A DNA stretch of 64,000 bases. Source: Nocardioides szechwanensis. GTDB taxonomy: Bacteria > Actinomycetota > Actinomycetes > Propionibacteriales > Nocardioidaceae. Made by a program: the position numbers and the translations under genes. Positions 33,003 to 40,697 of this stretch are shown one piece after another (position 1 is the first letter of the stretch; the number at the start of each line of letters is the position of its first letter). Where the stretch lies: contig NZ_FNIC01000001.1 of NCBI RefSeq assembly GCF_900103935.1, forward strand, positions 381,203 to 445,202, in the 5' to 3' direction. The notes beneath the pieces are model-generated. The model was not told the origin of the DNA. It was given only the letters and a program-made list of their open reading frames with translations, and did not search any database.

Positions 33003-34468
33003 TGGCTGACCCGAAGGGGTTCCTGAAGAACGGTCGCGAGGTCGCCACGCGACGTCCGGTCGAGGAGCGGGTGCACGACTGGAACGAGGTCTACCCGGGG
33101 AGCGTCGGCCGCGCACTGCTGCCGATCATCACCGAGCAGGCCGGGCGCTGCATGGACTGCGGCATCCCGTTCTGCCACCAGGGCTGCCCGCTCGGCAACA
33201 TCATCCCCGAGTGGAACGACCTGGTCTGGCGCGATGACTGGCAGGGTGCGATCGAGCGTCTGCACGCGACCAACAACTTCCCGGAGTTCACCGGGCGGCT
33301 GTGCCCGGCGCCGTGCGAGACCGCCTGCGTGCTCGGCATCAACCAGGACCCGGTCACGATCAAGAACGTCGAGGTCTCGATCATCGACCGCGCCTGGGAG
33401 TCGGGCAACGTGGCCCCGCAGCCGCCGGAGTGGCTCTCGGGCAAGACCGTCGCCGTCATCGGCTCTGGCCCGGCCGGGCTCGCCGCCGCCCAGCAGCTGA
33501 CCCGCGCCGGACACACCGTCGCGGTCTACGAGCGCGCCGACAAGATCGGCGGCCTGCTGCGCTACGGCATCCCCGAGTTCAAGATGGAGAAGAAGCACGT
33601 CGACCGGCGTGTGGAGCAGATGAAGCGCGAAGGCACGGTCTTCCGGGCCGGGGTCCAGGTCGGCGACGAGCTGACCGGTGACCGGCTGCGCGAGCGGTAC
33701 GACGCCGTGGTGCTCGCCATGGGGTCCACGGTCGCCCGCGACCTGCCCGTGACCGGACGCGAGCTCGGCGGCATCCACCAGGCGATGGAGTTCCTCCCGC
33801 AGGCCAACCGGGTCGCGCTGGGGGAGACCGTCGACGACCAGATCCGTGCCGACGGCAAGCACGTCGTGATCATCGGCGGCGGCGACACCGGTGCCGACTG
33901 CCTCGGTACGTCGACCCGCCAGGGCGCGGCGTCGATCACGCAGCTCGAGATCATGCCCGAGCCGCCGCAGTCGCGGCCCGACGGTCAGCCGTGGCCGACG
34001 TACCCGATGACGTTCCGCGTCTCCTCGGCCCACGAGGAGGGCGGCGAGCGGGTCTACGCCGTGTCGACCCAGGAGTTCCTGGGCGACGACGACGGCAACG
34101 TCCGGGCGCTGCGCCTGGTCGACGTGGTGTTCGAGGGCGGCAAGCTCACCGAGATCGAGGGCACCGAGCGGGAGATCCCGGCCGAGCTGGTGCTCTTCGC
34201 CATGGGCTTCACCGGTCCCGAGAAGGCCGGGCTGGTCGAGCAGCTGGGTGTCGACCTCGACGAGCGCGGCAACGTCGCGCGCGACGGCTCCTACATGAGC
34301 TCGCTGCCCGGCGTGTTCGTCGCCGGCGACGCCGGACGCGGGCAGTCGCTCATCGTCTGGGCCATCGCCGAGGGTCGTGCGGCGGCGGCCGCGGTCGACA
34401 AGTTCCTCACGGGCTCGACCACCCTCCCGGTGCCGATCCCTCCCACCGCCCGGCCTCTGGTCGTCTGA
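33002..34468 (+). CDS. gltD: Glutamate synthase (NADPH) small subunit
   Basis: 488-residue electron-entry subunit. The N-terminal cysteines bind 4Fe-4S clusters (RCMDCGIPFCHQGCPLG and CPAPCETAC). FAD binds at VIGSGPAGLAAAQQL and NADPH at IIGGGDTGADCLG. GGAGGG lies nine bases upstream of the ATG. It takes electrons from NADPH and passes them to the FMN of GltB. Confidence 0.97.
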   Translation: MADPKGFLKNGREVATRRPVEERVHDWNEVYPGSVGRALLPIITEQAGRCMDCGIPFCHQGCPLGNIIPEWNDLVWRDDWQGAIERLHATNNFPEFTGRLCPAPCETACVLGINQDPVTIKNVEVSIIDRAWESGNVAPQPPEWLSGKTVAVIGSGPAGLAAAQQLTRAGHTVAVYERADKIGGLLRYGIPEFKMEKKHVDRRVEQMKREGTVFRAGVQVGDELTGDRLRERYDAVVLAMGSTVARDLPVTGRELGGIHQAMEFLPQANRVALGETVDDQIRADGKHVVIIGGGDTGADCLGTSTRQGAASITQLEIMPEPPQSRPDGQPWPTYPMTFRVSSAHEEGGERVYAVSTQEFLGDDDGNVRALRLVDVVFEGGKLTEIEGTEREIPAELVLFAMGFTGPEKAGLVEQLGVDLDERGNVARDGSYMSSLPGVFVAGDAGRGQSLIVWAIAEGRAAAAAVDKFLTGSTTLPVPIPPTARPLVV

Positions 34469-34480
34469 ACCACGCCCGTC

Positions 34481-34519
34481 CACGCTGACCCGTCGCAAAC
34501 TTTGCGACGGGTCAGCGTG
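34481..34519. repeat. 39-bp perfect palindrome after gltD, hairpin/terminator
   Basis: Arms of 19 bp (34481-34499 and 34501-34519) around a single central base, core CGCTGACCCGTCGCAAA. GGGGGTTTTGG follows, so it could act as an intrinsic terminator for gltBD. Its layout matches the palindrome after hisF: CGYTGACCCG at the ends and AAA-S-TTT in the middle, with paired substitutions in both arms. Confidence 0.8.
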
Positions 34520-34529
34520 CGCGGGGGTT

Positions 34530-34557
34530 TTGGAACGATCTAACTCTTCGTTAGGGT
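34530..34557 (+). promoter_or_regulatory. pyk promoter, leaderless
   Basis: TTGGAA (34530-34535), 16-bp spacer, TAGGGT (34552-34557), then six bases and GTG 34564. A small dyad CTAAC/GTTAG (34540-34554) overlaps the spacer and -10 and may be an operator. Confidence 0.65.
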
Positions 34558-34563
34558 GGTGCC

Positions 34564-36024
34564 GTGCGTAGAGCAAAGATCGTCTGCACCCTGGGCCCTT
34601 CGACCAACACCGAGCGCCGCATCCGCGAGCTCGTGTACGCCGGGATGGACGTCGCCCGGCTGAACATGAGCCACGGCAGTCACGACGACCATGCCGAGGC
34701 CTACCGCCTCGTGCGCGAGGCCGCCGACGCCAGCGGCCACGGCGTCGGCATCTTCGCCGACCTCCAGGGGCCCAAGATCCGCCTCGAGACGTTCCCTGGC
34801 GGTCCGGTGCAGCTGCGCCGCGGCCAGGTCTGGACGATCACCACCCGCGACGTCGACGGCGACGCCGAGATCTGCGGCACGACCTACAAGGGTCTGCCCG
34901 GCGACGTCAGCGTGGGCGACCCGATCCTGATCGACGACGGCAAGGTCCGGCTGCGGGTGACCAGCGTCGGTGCCACCGACGTCACCACCGAGGTGCTGGT
35001 CGGGGGACAGGTCAGCAACAACAAGGGCATCAACCTGCCCGGAGTGGCCGTCTCCGTGCCGGCCCTGTCCGAGAAGGACATCGAGGACCTCAAGTTCGCT
35101 CTCGGCCTGAGCGTCGACTTCATCGCCCTGAGCTTCGTGCGCAACGCCGCCGACGCCGCCGACGTACGCCGGGTGATGTCGGAGGTGGGCGTCCACCTGC
35201 CGGTGATCGCCAAGATCGAGAAGCCCCAGGCGATCGACAACCTCGACGAGATCATCGAGGCCTTCGACGGCTTCATGGTGGCGCGCGGCGACCTCGGCGT
35301 GGAGTGCCCGCTCGAGGACGTGCCGTTCCTCCAGAAGCAGATCATCGAGAAGGCCCGCCTCAACGCCAAGCCGGTGATCGTGGCGACGCAGATGCTGGAG
35401 TCGATGATCACCAGCCCGTCGCCGACCCGCGCCGAGACCAGCGACGTCGCCAACGCCGTCCTCGACGGCGCCGACGCCGTGATGCTGTCGGGCGAGACCA
35501 GCGTGGGGGAGCACCCGATCCACGTGGTCGAGACGATGGCCCGGATCATCTCCGCCACCGAGCGCCATGCCCTCGAGCCCCGGACCCTCGGCGCCATCGA
35601 CACGATCGAGTGGGACCCGCACACCCGCGGCGGCGTGATCGCCAAGGCTGCGGAGGAGGTCGCGGAGCGGATCGGCGCCAAGTACGTCGTCGCGTTCACC
35701 CAGTCCGGCGACTCCGCCCGACGGATGTCCCGGCTGCGTGGCCCGATCCCCGTGCTGGCGTTCACCCCCGAGGCCCGGGTGCGCTCCCAGCTCTCGCTCT
35801 CCTGGGGCGTCGAGACCTTCAAGACCTCCCCGGTCGACCACACCGACGAGATGGTGCGCCAGGTCGACGAGCAGCTGCTCCAGATCGGCCGCGTCGAGGA
35901 GGGTGACCAGGTGGTCATCATCGCCGGGGCGCCTCCGGGCATCCCCGGCTCGACCAACGCGCTGCGCATCCACCGCATGGGCGACGCCATCAACGAGGTC
36001 GCGCCCGCCTACAAGCGCCTCTGA
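34564..36024 (+). CDS. pyk: Pyruvate kinase
   Basis: Transfers phosphate from PEP to ADP. The 486 residues show the N-terminal AKIVCTLGPSTNTERRI, the substrate loop VARLNMSHGSHDDH, the active-site KIEKPQAIDNLDEI with the catalytic Lys, MVARGDLGVE, and VMLSGETSVGEHPI, then a C-terminal allosteric domain. The GTG start codon is the predicted first base of the mRNA. Position after gltBD and before an ANTAR regulator is conserved in actinobacteria. Confidence 0.97.
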   Translation: MRRAKIVCTLGPSTNTERRIRELVYAGMDVARLNMSHGSHDDHAEAYRLVREAADASGHGVGIFADLQGPKIRLETFPGGPVQLRRGQVWTITTRDVDGDAEICGTTYKGLPGDVSVGDPILIDDGKVRLRVTSVGATDVTTEVLVGGQVSNNKGINLPGVAVSVPALSEKDIEDLKFALGLSVDFIALSFVRNAADAADVRRVMSEVGVHLPVIAKIEKPQAIDNLDEIIEAFDGFMVARGDLGVECPLEDVPFLQKQIIEKARLNAKPVIVATQMLESMITSPSPTRAETSDVANAVLDGADAVMLSGETSVGEHPIHVVETMARIISATERHALEPRTLGAIDTIEWDPHTRGGVIAKAAEEVAERIGAKYVVAFTQSGDSARRMSRLRGPIPVLAFTPEARVRSQLSLSWGVETFKTSPVDHTDEMVRQVDEQLLQIGRVEEGDQVVIIAGAPPGIPGSTNALRIHRMGDAINEVAPAYKRL

Positions 36025-36050
36025 CCCACGGCGCGGAGCGGTTGCCAGAG

Positions 36051-36123
36051 TGCCCCGGGTGGGATTCGAACCCACACTGGATGGTGTTTGAGACCACTAT
36101 CTCTGCCGTTGGATTACCGGGGC
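36051..36123 (-). tRNA. tRNA with anticodon CAA (Leu) but short type I variable loop
   Basis: A 73-nt cloverleaf on the minus strand. The acceptor GCCCCGG/CCGGGGC is perfect, with discriminator A. The D arm is short (ATC/GAT) with GG in the loop. The anticodon stem is GTGGT/ACCAT with loop CTCAAAC, the variable loop has 5 nt, and the T arm is GTGGG-TTCGAAT-CCCAC. CCA is not encoded. CAA reads UUG leucine codons and discriminator A suits LeuRS, but bacterial tRNA-Leu normally has a long type II variable arm. Charging identity is therefore uncertain. Confidence 0.85.
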
Positions 36124-36168
36124 TGGCGCGCCGAAACCTTAGCCGATCTGGACGGACCGCCCTGCTAC

Positions 36169-36196
36169 TGGACAAAGTCAACTGACTGACTATAGT
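36169..36196 (+). promoter_or_regulatory. Strong sigma-70-type promoter (TGGACA, 16 bp, TATAGT)
   Basis: TGGACA (36169-36174) and TATAGT (36191-36196) are the closest match to consensus -35/-10 in the window. They lie about 30 bases before GGAGG and the ATG of the small gene at 36233. Confidence 0.7.
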
Positions 36197-36232
36197 TAAG
36201 TGGTCGTTGTCTCTCGGTTCGGAGGTCTGGTC

Positions 36233-36415
36233 ATGTGGAAGCCCTGGGAGTGGGCCGCGCGTAGCAACGCGCGGGCGCTCGAGAACGCCCGCCTGGCCAC
36301 CACGCTGTGCAGCCGCCGCCGGCTCGAGCGGGCCGAGGTGGAGCTCTTCCTCATCAACCTCCACGACCGCTCCCAGGCCGCGAGCACGGCCGTCCAATCG
36401 GCGACCGGTTCCTGA
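36233..36415 (+). CDS. Small basic protein of 60 residues, unknown
   Basis: Starts MWKPWEWAARSNARALENAR, followed by an Arg/Glu-rich helical segment and a Ser/Thr/Gln-rich end. ATG 36233 follows GGAGG (36221-36225) by seven bases and a near-consensus promoter, so expression is likely to be high. No family recognised. A small hairpin CGGGC/GCCCG (36421-36435) follows the stop. It sits between the tRNA and the ANTAR regulator. Confidence 0.7.
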   Translation: MWKPWEWAARSNARALENARLATTLCSRRRLERAEVELFLINLHDRSQAASTAVQSATGS

Positions 36416-36420
36416 ACCTG

Positions 36421-36435
36421 CGGGCGCACAGCCCG
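36421..36435 (+). terminator. Small hairpin after the 60-residue gene
   Basis: CGGGC-GCACA-GCCCG, five-base stem, without a T-run. A weak terminator candidate just upstream of the next promoter. Confidence 0.3.
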
Positions 36436-36446
36436 ATAGGCGCCGT

Positions 36447-36452
36447 TAGCCT
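36447..36452 (+). promoter_or_regulatory. -10 box (TAGCCT) of the ANTAR regulator, leaderless
   Basis: TAGCCT, six bases, then GTG 36459. Confidence 0.6.
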
Positions 36453-36458
36453 GTCCAC

Positions 36459-37076
36459 GTGACCGAGCCAGCTGCCGCCCCCGCGCACCGCACCGTCGTG
36501 ATCGCCGAGGACGAGACGCTCATCCGCATGGATCTCGCGGAGATGCTCACCGAGGAGGGGTACGTCGTGGTCGGCGAGGCCGGCGACGGGGCGCGGGCGA
36601 TCGAGCTCGCCGACGAGCTCCGACCGGACCTGGTCATCCTCGACGTGAAGATGCCCGTGCTCGACGGGATCTCCGCCGCCGAGGCGATCGCCGGCAGGCG
36701 GATCGCCCCGGTCGTCATCCTGACCGCGTTCTCGCAGCGGGACCTGGTCGAGCGGGCCCGCGACGCCGGCGCCATGGCCTACCTCGTCAAGCCGTTCTCC
36801 AAGACCGACCTCGTGCCGGCGATCGAGATGGCGGTCAGCCGCTTCGCCGAGCTCAGCATGCTCGAGACCGAGGTGGCCGACCTCACCGAGCGGCTCGAGA
36901 CCCGCAAGGCGGTCGACCGCGCGAAGGGCATCCTGCAGCAGCAGCTCAGCCTGTCCGAACCGGAAGCCTTCCGGTGGATCCAGAAGACGGCGATGGATCT
37001 TCGCCTGTCCATGCGACAGGTCGCGGACGGCGTCGTCGAGCACGGCCCCGGCGTCACCGGGGCCTCCAGCACCTGA
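36459..37076 (+). CDS. pdtaR: ANTAR-domain response regulator (PdtaR/AmiR-NasR type)
   Basis: 205 residues. The receiver domain has acidic residues Glu17-Asp18, phosphoacceptor Asp62 (LVILDVKMP), Thr88 and Lys110. A coiled-coil linker joins it to a C-terminal ANTAR domain (about 145-195, KAVDRAKGILQQQLSLSE). ANTAR proteins bind paired hairpins in nascent mRNA and prevent termination. The cognate kinase PdtaS is not in the window. Its genomic position next to pyk and the liv operon is conserved, and the liv leader downstream is structured. Confidence 0.93.
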   Translation: MTEPAAAPAHRTVVIAEDETLIRMDLAEMLTEEGYVVVGEAGDGARAIELADELRPDLVILDVKMPVLDGISAAEAIAGRRIAPVVILTAFSQRDLVERARDAGAMAYLVKPFSKTDLVPAIEMAVSRFAELSMLETEVADLTERLETRKAVDRAKGILQQQLSLSEPEAFRWIQKTAMDLRLSMRQVADGVVEHGPGVTGASST

Positions 37077-37077
37077 A

Positions 37078-37098
37078 CCAGACCCGGTAACGGGTTGG
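37078..37098 (+). terminator. Hairpin after the ANTAR gene
   Basis: Stem CCA/TGG and ACCCG/CGGGT with one bulged G and a GTAA tetraloop, starting two bases after the stop. No T-run; the role may be mRNA stability or termination. Confidence 0.45.
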
Positions 37099-37128
37099 TC
37101 ATGATTCGGCAGCCTTCCGGCAAGGTAC

Positions 37129-37232
37129 TTACAGGAGGGCGTCGGGCGGTGTACGTTCCGCACCGGAGAACCGGCCACCGTGGGGCGGCCGCGCCTCCTG
37201 TAACTCTGCGTCCTCGGTAGTCGGCCGAGGAC
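37129..37232 (+). promoter_or_regulatory. Structured region upstream of livJ
   Basis: Two inverted repeats: TTACAGGAGG (37129-37138) with CCTCCTGTAA (37194-37203), and GTCCTCGG (37210-37217) with CCGAGGAC (37225-37232). The first arm contains a perfect ribosome-site sequence AGGAGG, ten bases before a GTG (37149) that opens a 23-codon ORF ending at 37220. Alternatively CTTACA (37128) and TACGTT (37152) form a promoter with an 18-bp spacer, which would exclude that ORF. The region may regulate the liv operon. Confidence 0.45.
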
Positions 37233-37252
37233 CTGACGAGAGGTTGAAGGAC

Positions 37253-38407
37253 TTGAGGCGAAACAAGGTAGTCGGGCTGGGGGCAGTGGCCGCGAGCCTG
37301 GCACTGATCCTGTCGGCGTGCGGTAGTGCGGACACGGATGACAAGGCCGACGGTGGCGGCGACGAGTGCAGCGGCAAGATCGGCGCCATGGGTGCCCTCT
37401 CCGGTCCCAACGCGAGCATCGTGATCCCCTCGGTCAACGGCGCCGAGCTGGCGCTCAAGCAGTTCCTCGCTGAGAACGAGGACTGCGACATCAGCCTGGA
37501 GAAGTTCGACAGCGAGGGTGACGCGACCAAGGCCACGCCGCTGGCGAGCCAGATCGCCGACGACCCGGAGTTCCTCGGTGTCATCGGTGGCGCGTTCTCG
37601 GGTGAGACCCGCGCGACCAAGGGCATCTTCAACGAGGCCGGCGTGACCATGATCAGCCAGTCGGCAACGGCCACGGACCTCACGACCGAGGACCCGGCCG
37701 CCGTGTTCCACCGCGTGGTCGGCTACGACGACGTCCAGGGCGCGGCTGTCGCGAAGTACCTCTCGGACGCGATCGGCGCGACCAAGGTCTTCGTGATCGA
37801 CAACTCCGAGGCCTACGGCGAGCCGCTGGCCGACAAGGTCAAGGAGGAGCTCGGTGACCTCGTCGCCGACTCCGACAAGACGCAGGTCGAGCAGACCGAG
37901 TTCTCGGCCACGATCTCCAAGATCGAGAGCGCCGGAGCCGACGCGATCTTCTACGCCGGCTACATCGCCGAGGCCGCGCCGCTGATCAAGCAGATCCGCG
38001 ACGCCGGCATCGACGTCCCCGTGGTCTTCCCCGACGGTGTCTACGGCGCCGACTTCCCGATCGCGGCCGGTGCCGCGGGCGAGGGTGCCATCGTCACCTG
38101 CCCGTGCGTCCCGATCGAGGAGGGCGACACGTTCTACGCCGACTACGAGGCGGAGTTCGGTGAGGCTCCCGGTGCCTACGCGGCCGAGGGCTTCGACGCC
38201 ATGACGATCTTCCTCGAGGCGATCAAGAGCGGCGCCACCGACCGTGGAGCCGTCGAGGAGTTCGTCGACAGCTACGAGGGTGAGGGCCTGACCAAGACCC
38301 TCGCGTTCGACGAGAAGGGCGACGTCGCCGTGGAGAACGTGGTCATCTGGGCCTACAAGGTGCAGGGCGACGCCCTGGTGCCCGACCAGGAGATCTCGCT
38401 CGACTGA
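37253..38407 (+). CDS. livJ: Branched-chain amino acid ABC transporter, substrate-binding lipoprotein
   Basis: 384 residues with a type II signal peptide (RRNK, hydrophobic core, lipobox LSAC near residue 20) and a Leu/Ile/Val-binding periplasmic-fold domain (Peripla_BP_6). TTG 37253 is chosen because GAGAGG lies nine bases upstream; TTG 37244 is in frame but too close to that site. A terminator-like hairpin after it would keep the binding protein more abundant than the permease. The exact ligand is not certain. Confidence 0.92.
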   Translation: MRRNKVVGLGAVAASLALILSACGSADTDDKADGGGDECSGKIGAMGALSGPNASIVIPSVNGAELALKQFLAENEDCDISLEKFDSEGDATKATPLASQIADDPEFLGVIGGAFSGETRATKGIFNEAGVTMISQSATATDLTTEDPAAVFHRVVGYDDVQGAAVAKYLSDAIGATKVFVIDNSEAYGEPLADKVKEELGDLVADSDKTQVEQTEFSATISKIESAGADAIFYAGYIAEAAPLIKQIRDAGIDVPVVFPDGVYGADFPIAAGAAGEGAIVTCPCVPIEEGDTFYADYEAEFGEAPGAYAAEGFDAMTIFLEAIKSGATDRGAVEEFVDSYEGEGLTKTLAFDEKGDVAVENVVIWAYKVQGDALVPDQEISLD

Positions 38408-38424
38408 ACAAGCAGTGACTGACA

Positions 38425-38453
38425 GGGGCGGCCGAGCCCAGCTCGGCCGCCCC
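38425..38453 (+). terminator. 12-bp-stem hairpin between livJ and livH
   Basis: GGGGCGGCCGAG and CTCGGCCGCCCC around a CCCAG loop, 17 bases after the livJ stop. A second hairpin CGCCCCT/AGGGGCG (38465-38487) follows. Probably partial termination or 3' end protection. Confidence 0.75.
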
Positions 38454-38511
38454 CGTCTCTGCACCGCCCCTCTCAGTCTCAGGGGCGTGACCCCAACCAA
38501 GGAGCATTCCG

Positions 38512-39534
38512 TTGCTTGAACAACTCGGTCTCCTGGTAGTTCCGCTGGTGGCGTGGGACAACCTCTTCAGCGACCTGCCGGGCCACACGGTCGACGGCCT
38601 CACTCGTGGCGCCATCTATGCGCTCGTGGCCCTCGGCTACACGCTGGTCTACGGCGTCATGCGTCTGATCAACTTCGCCCACTCCGAGGTCTTCATGGTC
38701 GGCACGTGGGCCGTCCTCGGCATCTACACCGTCATCGGCGCGGCCGAGGGCGACGCCCTGTGGTTCGTCATCGTGGCGACCCTGGTGGCCCTGATCGGCG
38801 CAATGCTTGCGTCCGCCGGCACCGCGCTCGCGGTCGAGCGGATCGCCTACCGGCCCCTGCGCAAGAAGAACGCACCACCTTTGATCTTCCTGATCACGGC
38901 CATCGGCTGCTCGCTCGTGCTGCTCGAGATCTTCGGACAGGTGCTGCATGCGTTCTTCGGTGAGCCGTTCGGACGCAAGACCATCAGCATCCCGTCGCTC
39001 GTCCAGACCGAGCAGCTGATCGGACCCCGGGGGAGCCTGCTCACCACCGACGCGGTCACGATCACCAACCTGCAGCTGATCATCTTCCTCGGCGCGGTCG
39101 GGATGATGCTCGCGCTCGACATGTTCGTCAACCGCTCCCGGCTCGGCCGTGGCGTCCGGGCAGTGGCCCAGGACCCCGACACCGCCGCACTGATGGGCGT
39201 CAACCAGGACCGCGTCTTCATGCTGGTGTTCATCCTCGGCGGCGCGATGGCCGGGGTGGCGGCCCTGCTCTATACGATGCAGTTCGACATCACGAAGTTC
39301 AACATCGGGTTCCTGATCGGGATCAAGGCGTTCACAGCGGCGGTCCTCGGAGGGATCGGGAACCTACGAGGGGCCCTCCTCGGCGGACTGCTGCTCGGCA
39401 TCGTCGAGGTCTACTCCTCGACGCTCTTCGACTCCTCCTGGGCCGACGTCACGGCGTTCATCCTGCTGATCTTGGTGCTGATGATCCGGCCCACCGGCAT
39501 CCTGGGCGAATCGCTGGGGAAGGCACGCGCATGA
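38512..39534 (+). CDS. livH: Branched-chain amino acid ABC transporter permease LivH
   Basis: 340-residue permease with about eight membrane helices. It has the family segment LVYGVMRLINFAHSEVFMVG near the N-terminus and the EAA-like loop GGIGNLRGALLGGLLLGI near 280. The TTG start has AAGGAG seven bases upstream. ATGA overlap with livM. Confidence 0.95.
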   Translation: MLEQLGLLVVPLVAWDNLFSDLPGHTVDGLTRGAIYALVALGYTLVYGVMRLINFAHSEVFMVGTWAVLGIYTVIGAAEGDALWFVIVATLVALIGAMLASAGTALAVERIAYRPLRKKNAPPLIFLITAIGCSLVLLEIFGQVLHAFFGEPFGRKTISIPSLVQTEQLIGPRGSLLTTDAVTITNLQLIIFLGAVGMMLALDMFVNRSRLGRGVRAVAQDPDTAALMGVNQDRVFMLVFILGGAMAGVAALLYTMQFDITKFNIGFLIGIKAFTAAVLGGIGNLRGALLGGLLLGIVEVYSSTLFDSSWADVTAFILLILVLMIRPTGILGESLGKARA

Positions 39535-40697
39535 ACGTACTCACGAAGGTTCCTGGCACCCTCGCGATCCAGGACAGGTGGCGCGGCATGTCGCGGCTCA
39601 CCCGCGAGATCATCAAGGCCGTAGGCATCGCCGCCGGCATCGCGTTCCTGGTCTACCTGCCGTTCCTCCAGGTGCTGCCGTTCGCGCAGATCCGCACCGA
39701 CCTGAGCTCCCGCGGTGCCTCGTGGGACGCCGTGCTCTTCCAGATCGTGATCTACATGATCGTCGCGGTCGGGCTCAACGTCGTGATCGGACTGGCTGGT
39801 CTGCTCGACCTCGGCTACATCGGCTTCTATGCCGTCGGCGCCTACTCTGTCGCGATCTTCGGCTCCCCGTCGTCACCGGTCACCGAGTGGGCGGTCCAGA
39901 AGTTCGGTTTCGCCGAGGGCTGGGCGGTGCCGTTCGTGGCCTGCGTCCCGATCGCGATCGCGTTCGCCCTGCTCGCCGGGGTGATGCTGGGTGCCCCGAC
40001 CCTGCGGCTACGCGGCGACTACCTCGCCATCGTCACCATGGGCTTCGGAGAGATCATCCGGATCGTCCTGCGCAACGTCGGTGAGGTGTCCAACGGTCCG
40101 CAGGGCATCGTCGAGATCCCCTCGCCGCCGGGACCCAAGGTCATCAACGACTACGGCGTCGAGGTCGACCTGTTCAACCGGCTCGACCACCACTACTGGT
40201 ACTGGCTCGCGCTCGCCGTCCTGATCGTGCTGATCATCCTGGTGCGCCGGCTCGAGAACAGCAGGGTCGGGCGGGCCTGGCTCGCCATCCGCGAGGACGA
40301 GGACGCCGCCGCGATCATGGGCGTCCCGGCGCTTAAGTACAAGCTGTGGGCCTTTGCGATCGGCGCCATGCTCGGCGCCACCGCCGGCATGCTGTTCGCC
40401 AGCCACCAGACCGCGATCACACCCAACGACTTCCAGCTCAACCTGTCGTTCCTGTTCGTGGCGATGGTGGTCATCGGAGGCTCCGGCAACATGGTCGGCG
40501 CCATGCTGGGTGCCTTCCTGATCACCTACCTCCCCGAGCGGTTCCGAGACTTCCAGGAGTGGCGGCCCTTCGCGTTCGGGCTCGCTCTCGTCCTCGTCAT
40601 GATCTTCAGGCCGCAGGGGTTGGTCCCCAGCCGGAGACGCGCGGCCGAGTTCCGTGACCGCAAGATCGAAGCAGAGGAGGCGGCTACCGATGCCTGA
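39531..40697 (+). CDS. livM: Branched-chain amino acid ABC transporter permease LivM
   Basis: 388 residues with about nine membrane helices. The motif GLAGLLDLGYIGFYAVGAY and the cytoplasmic loop VIGGSGNMVGAMLGAFLI are typical. It pairs with LivH to form the pore. Overlaps livG by eight bases. Confidence 0.95.
   Translation: MNVLTKVPGTLAIQDRWRGMSRLTREIIKAVGIAAGIAFLVYLPFLQVLPFAQIRTDLSSRGASWDAVLFQIVIYMIVAVGLNVVIGLAGLLDLGYIGFYAVGAYSVAIFGSPSSPVTEWAVQKFGFAEGWAVPFVACVPIAIAFALLAGVMLGAPTLRLRGDYLAIVTMGFGEIIRIVLRNVGEVSNGPQGIVEIPSPPGPKVINDYGVEVDLFNRLDHHYWYWLALAVLIVLIILVRRLENSRVGRAWLAIREDEDAAAIMGVPALKYKLWAFAIGAMLGATAGMLFASHQTAITPNDFQLNLSFLFVAMVVIGGSGNMVGAMLGAFLITYLPERFRDFQEWRPFAFGLALVLVMIFRPQGLVPSRRRAAEFRDRKIEAEEAATDA

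Noticed and set aside
37105..37240. Canonical dual-hexaloop ANTAR target in the livJ leader
   Set aside because: No pair of adjacent stems with six-base loops carrying A at position 1 and G at position 4 was found; only larger loops are present.
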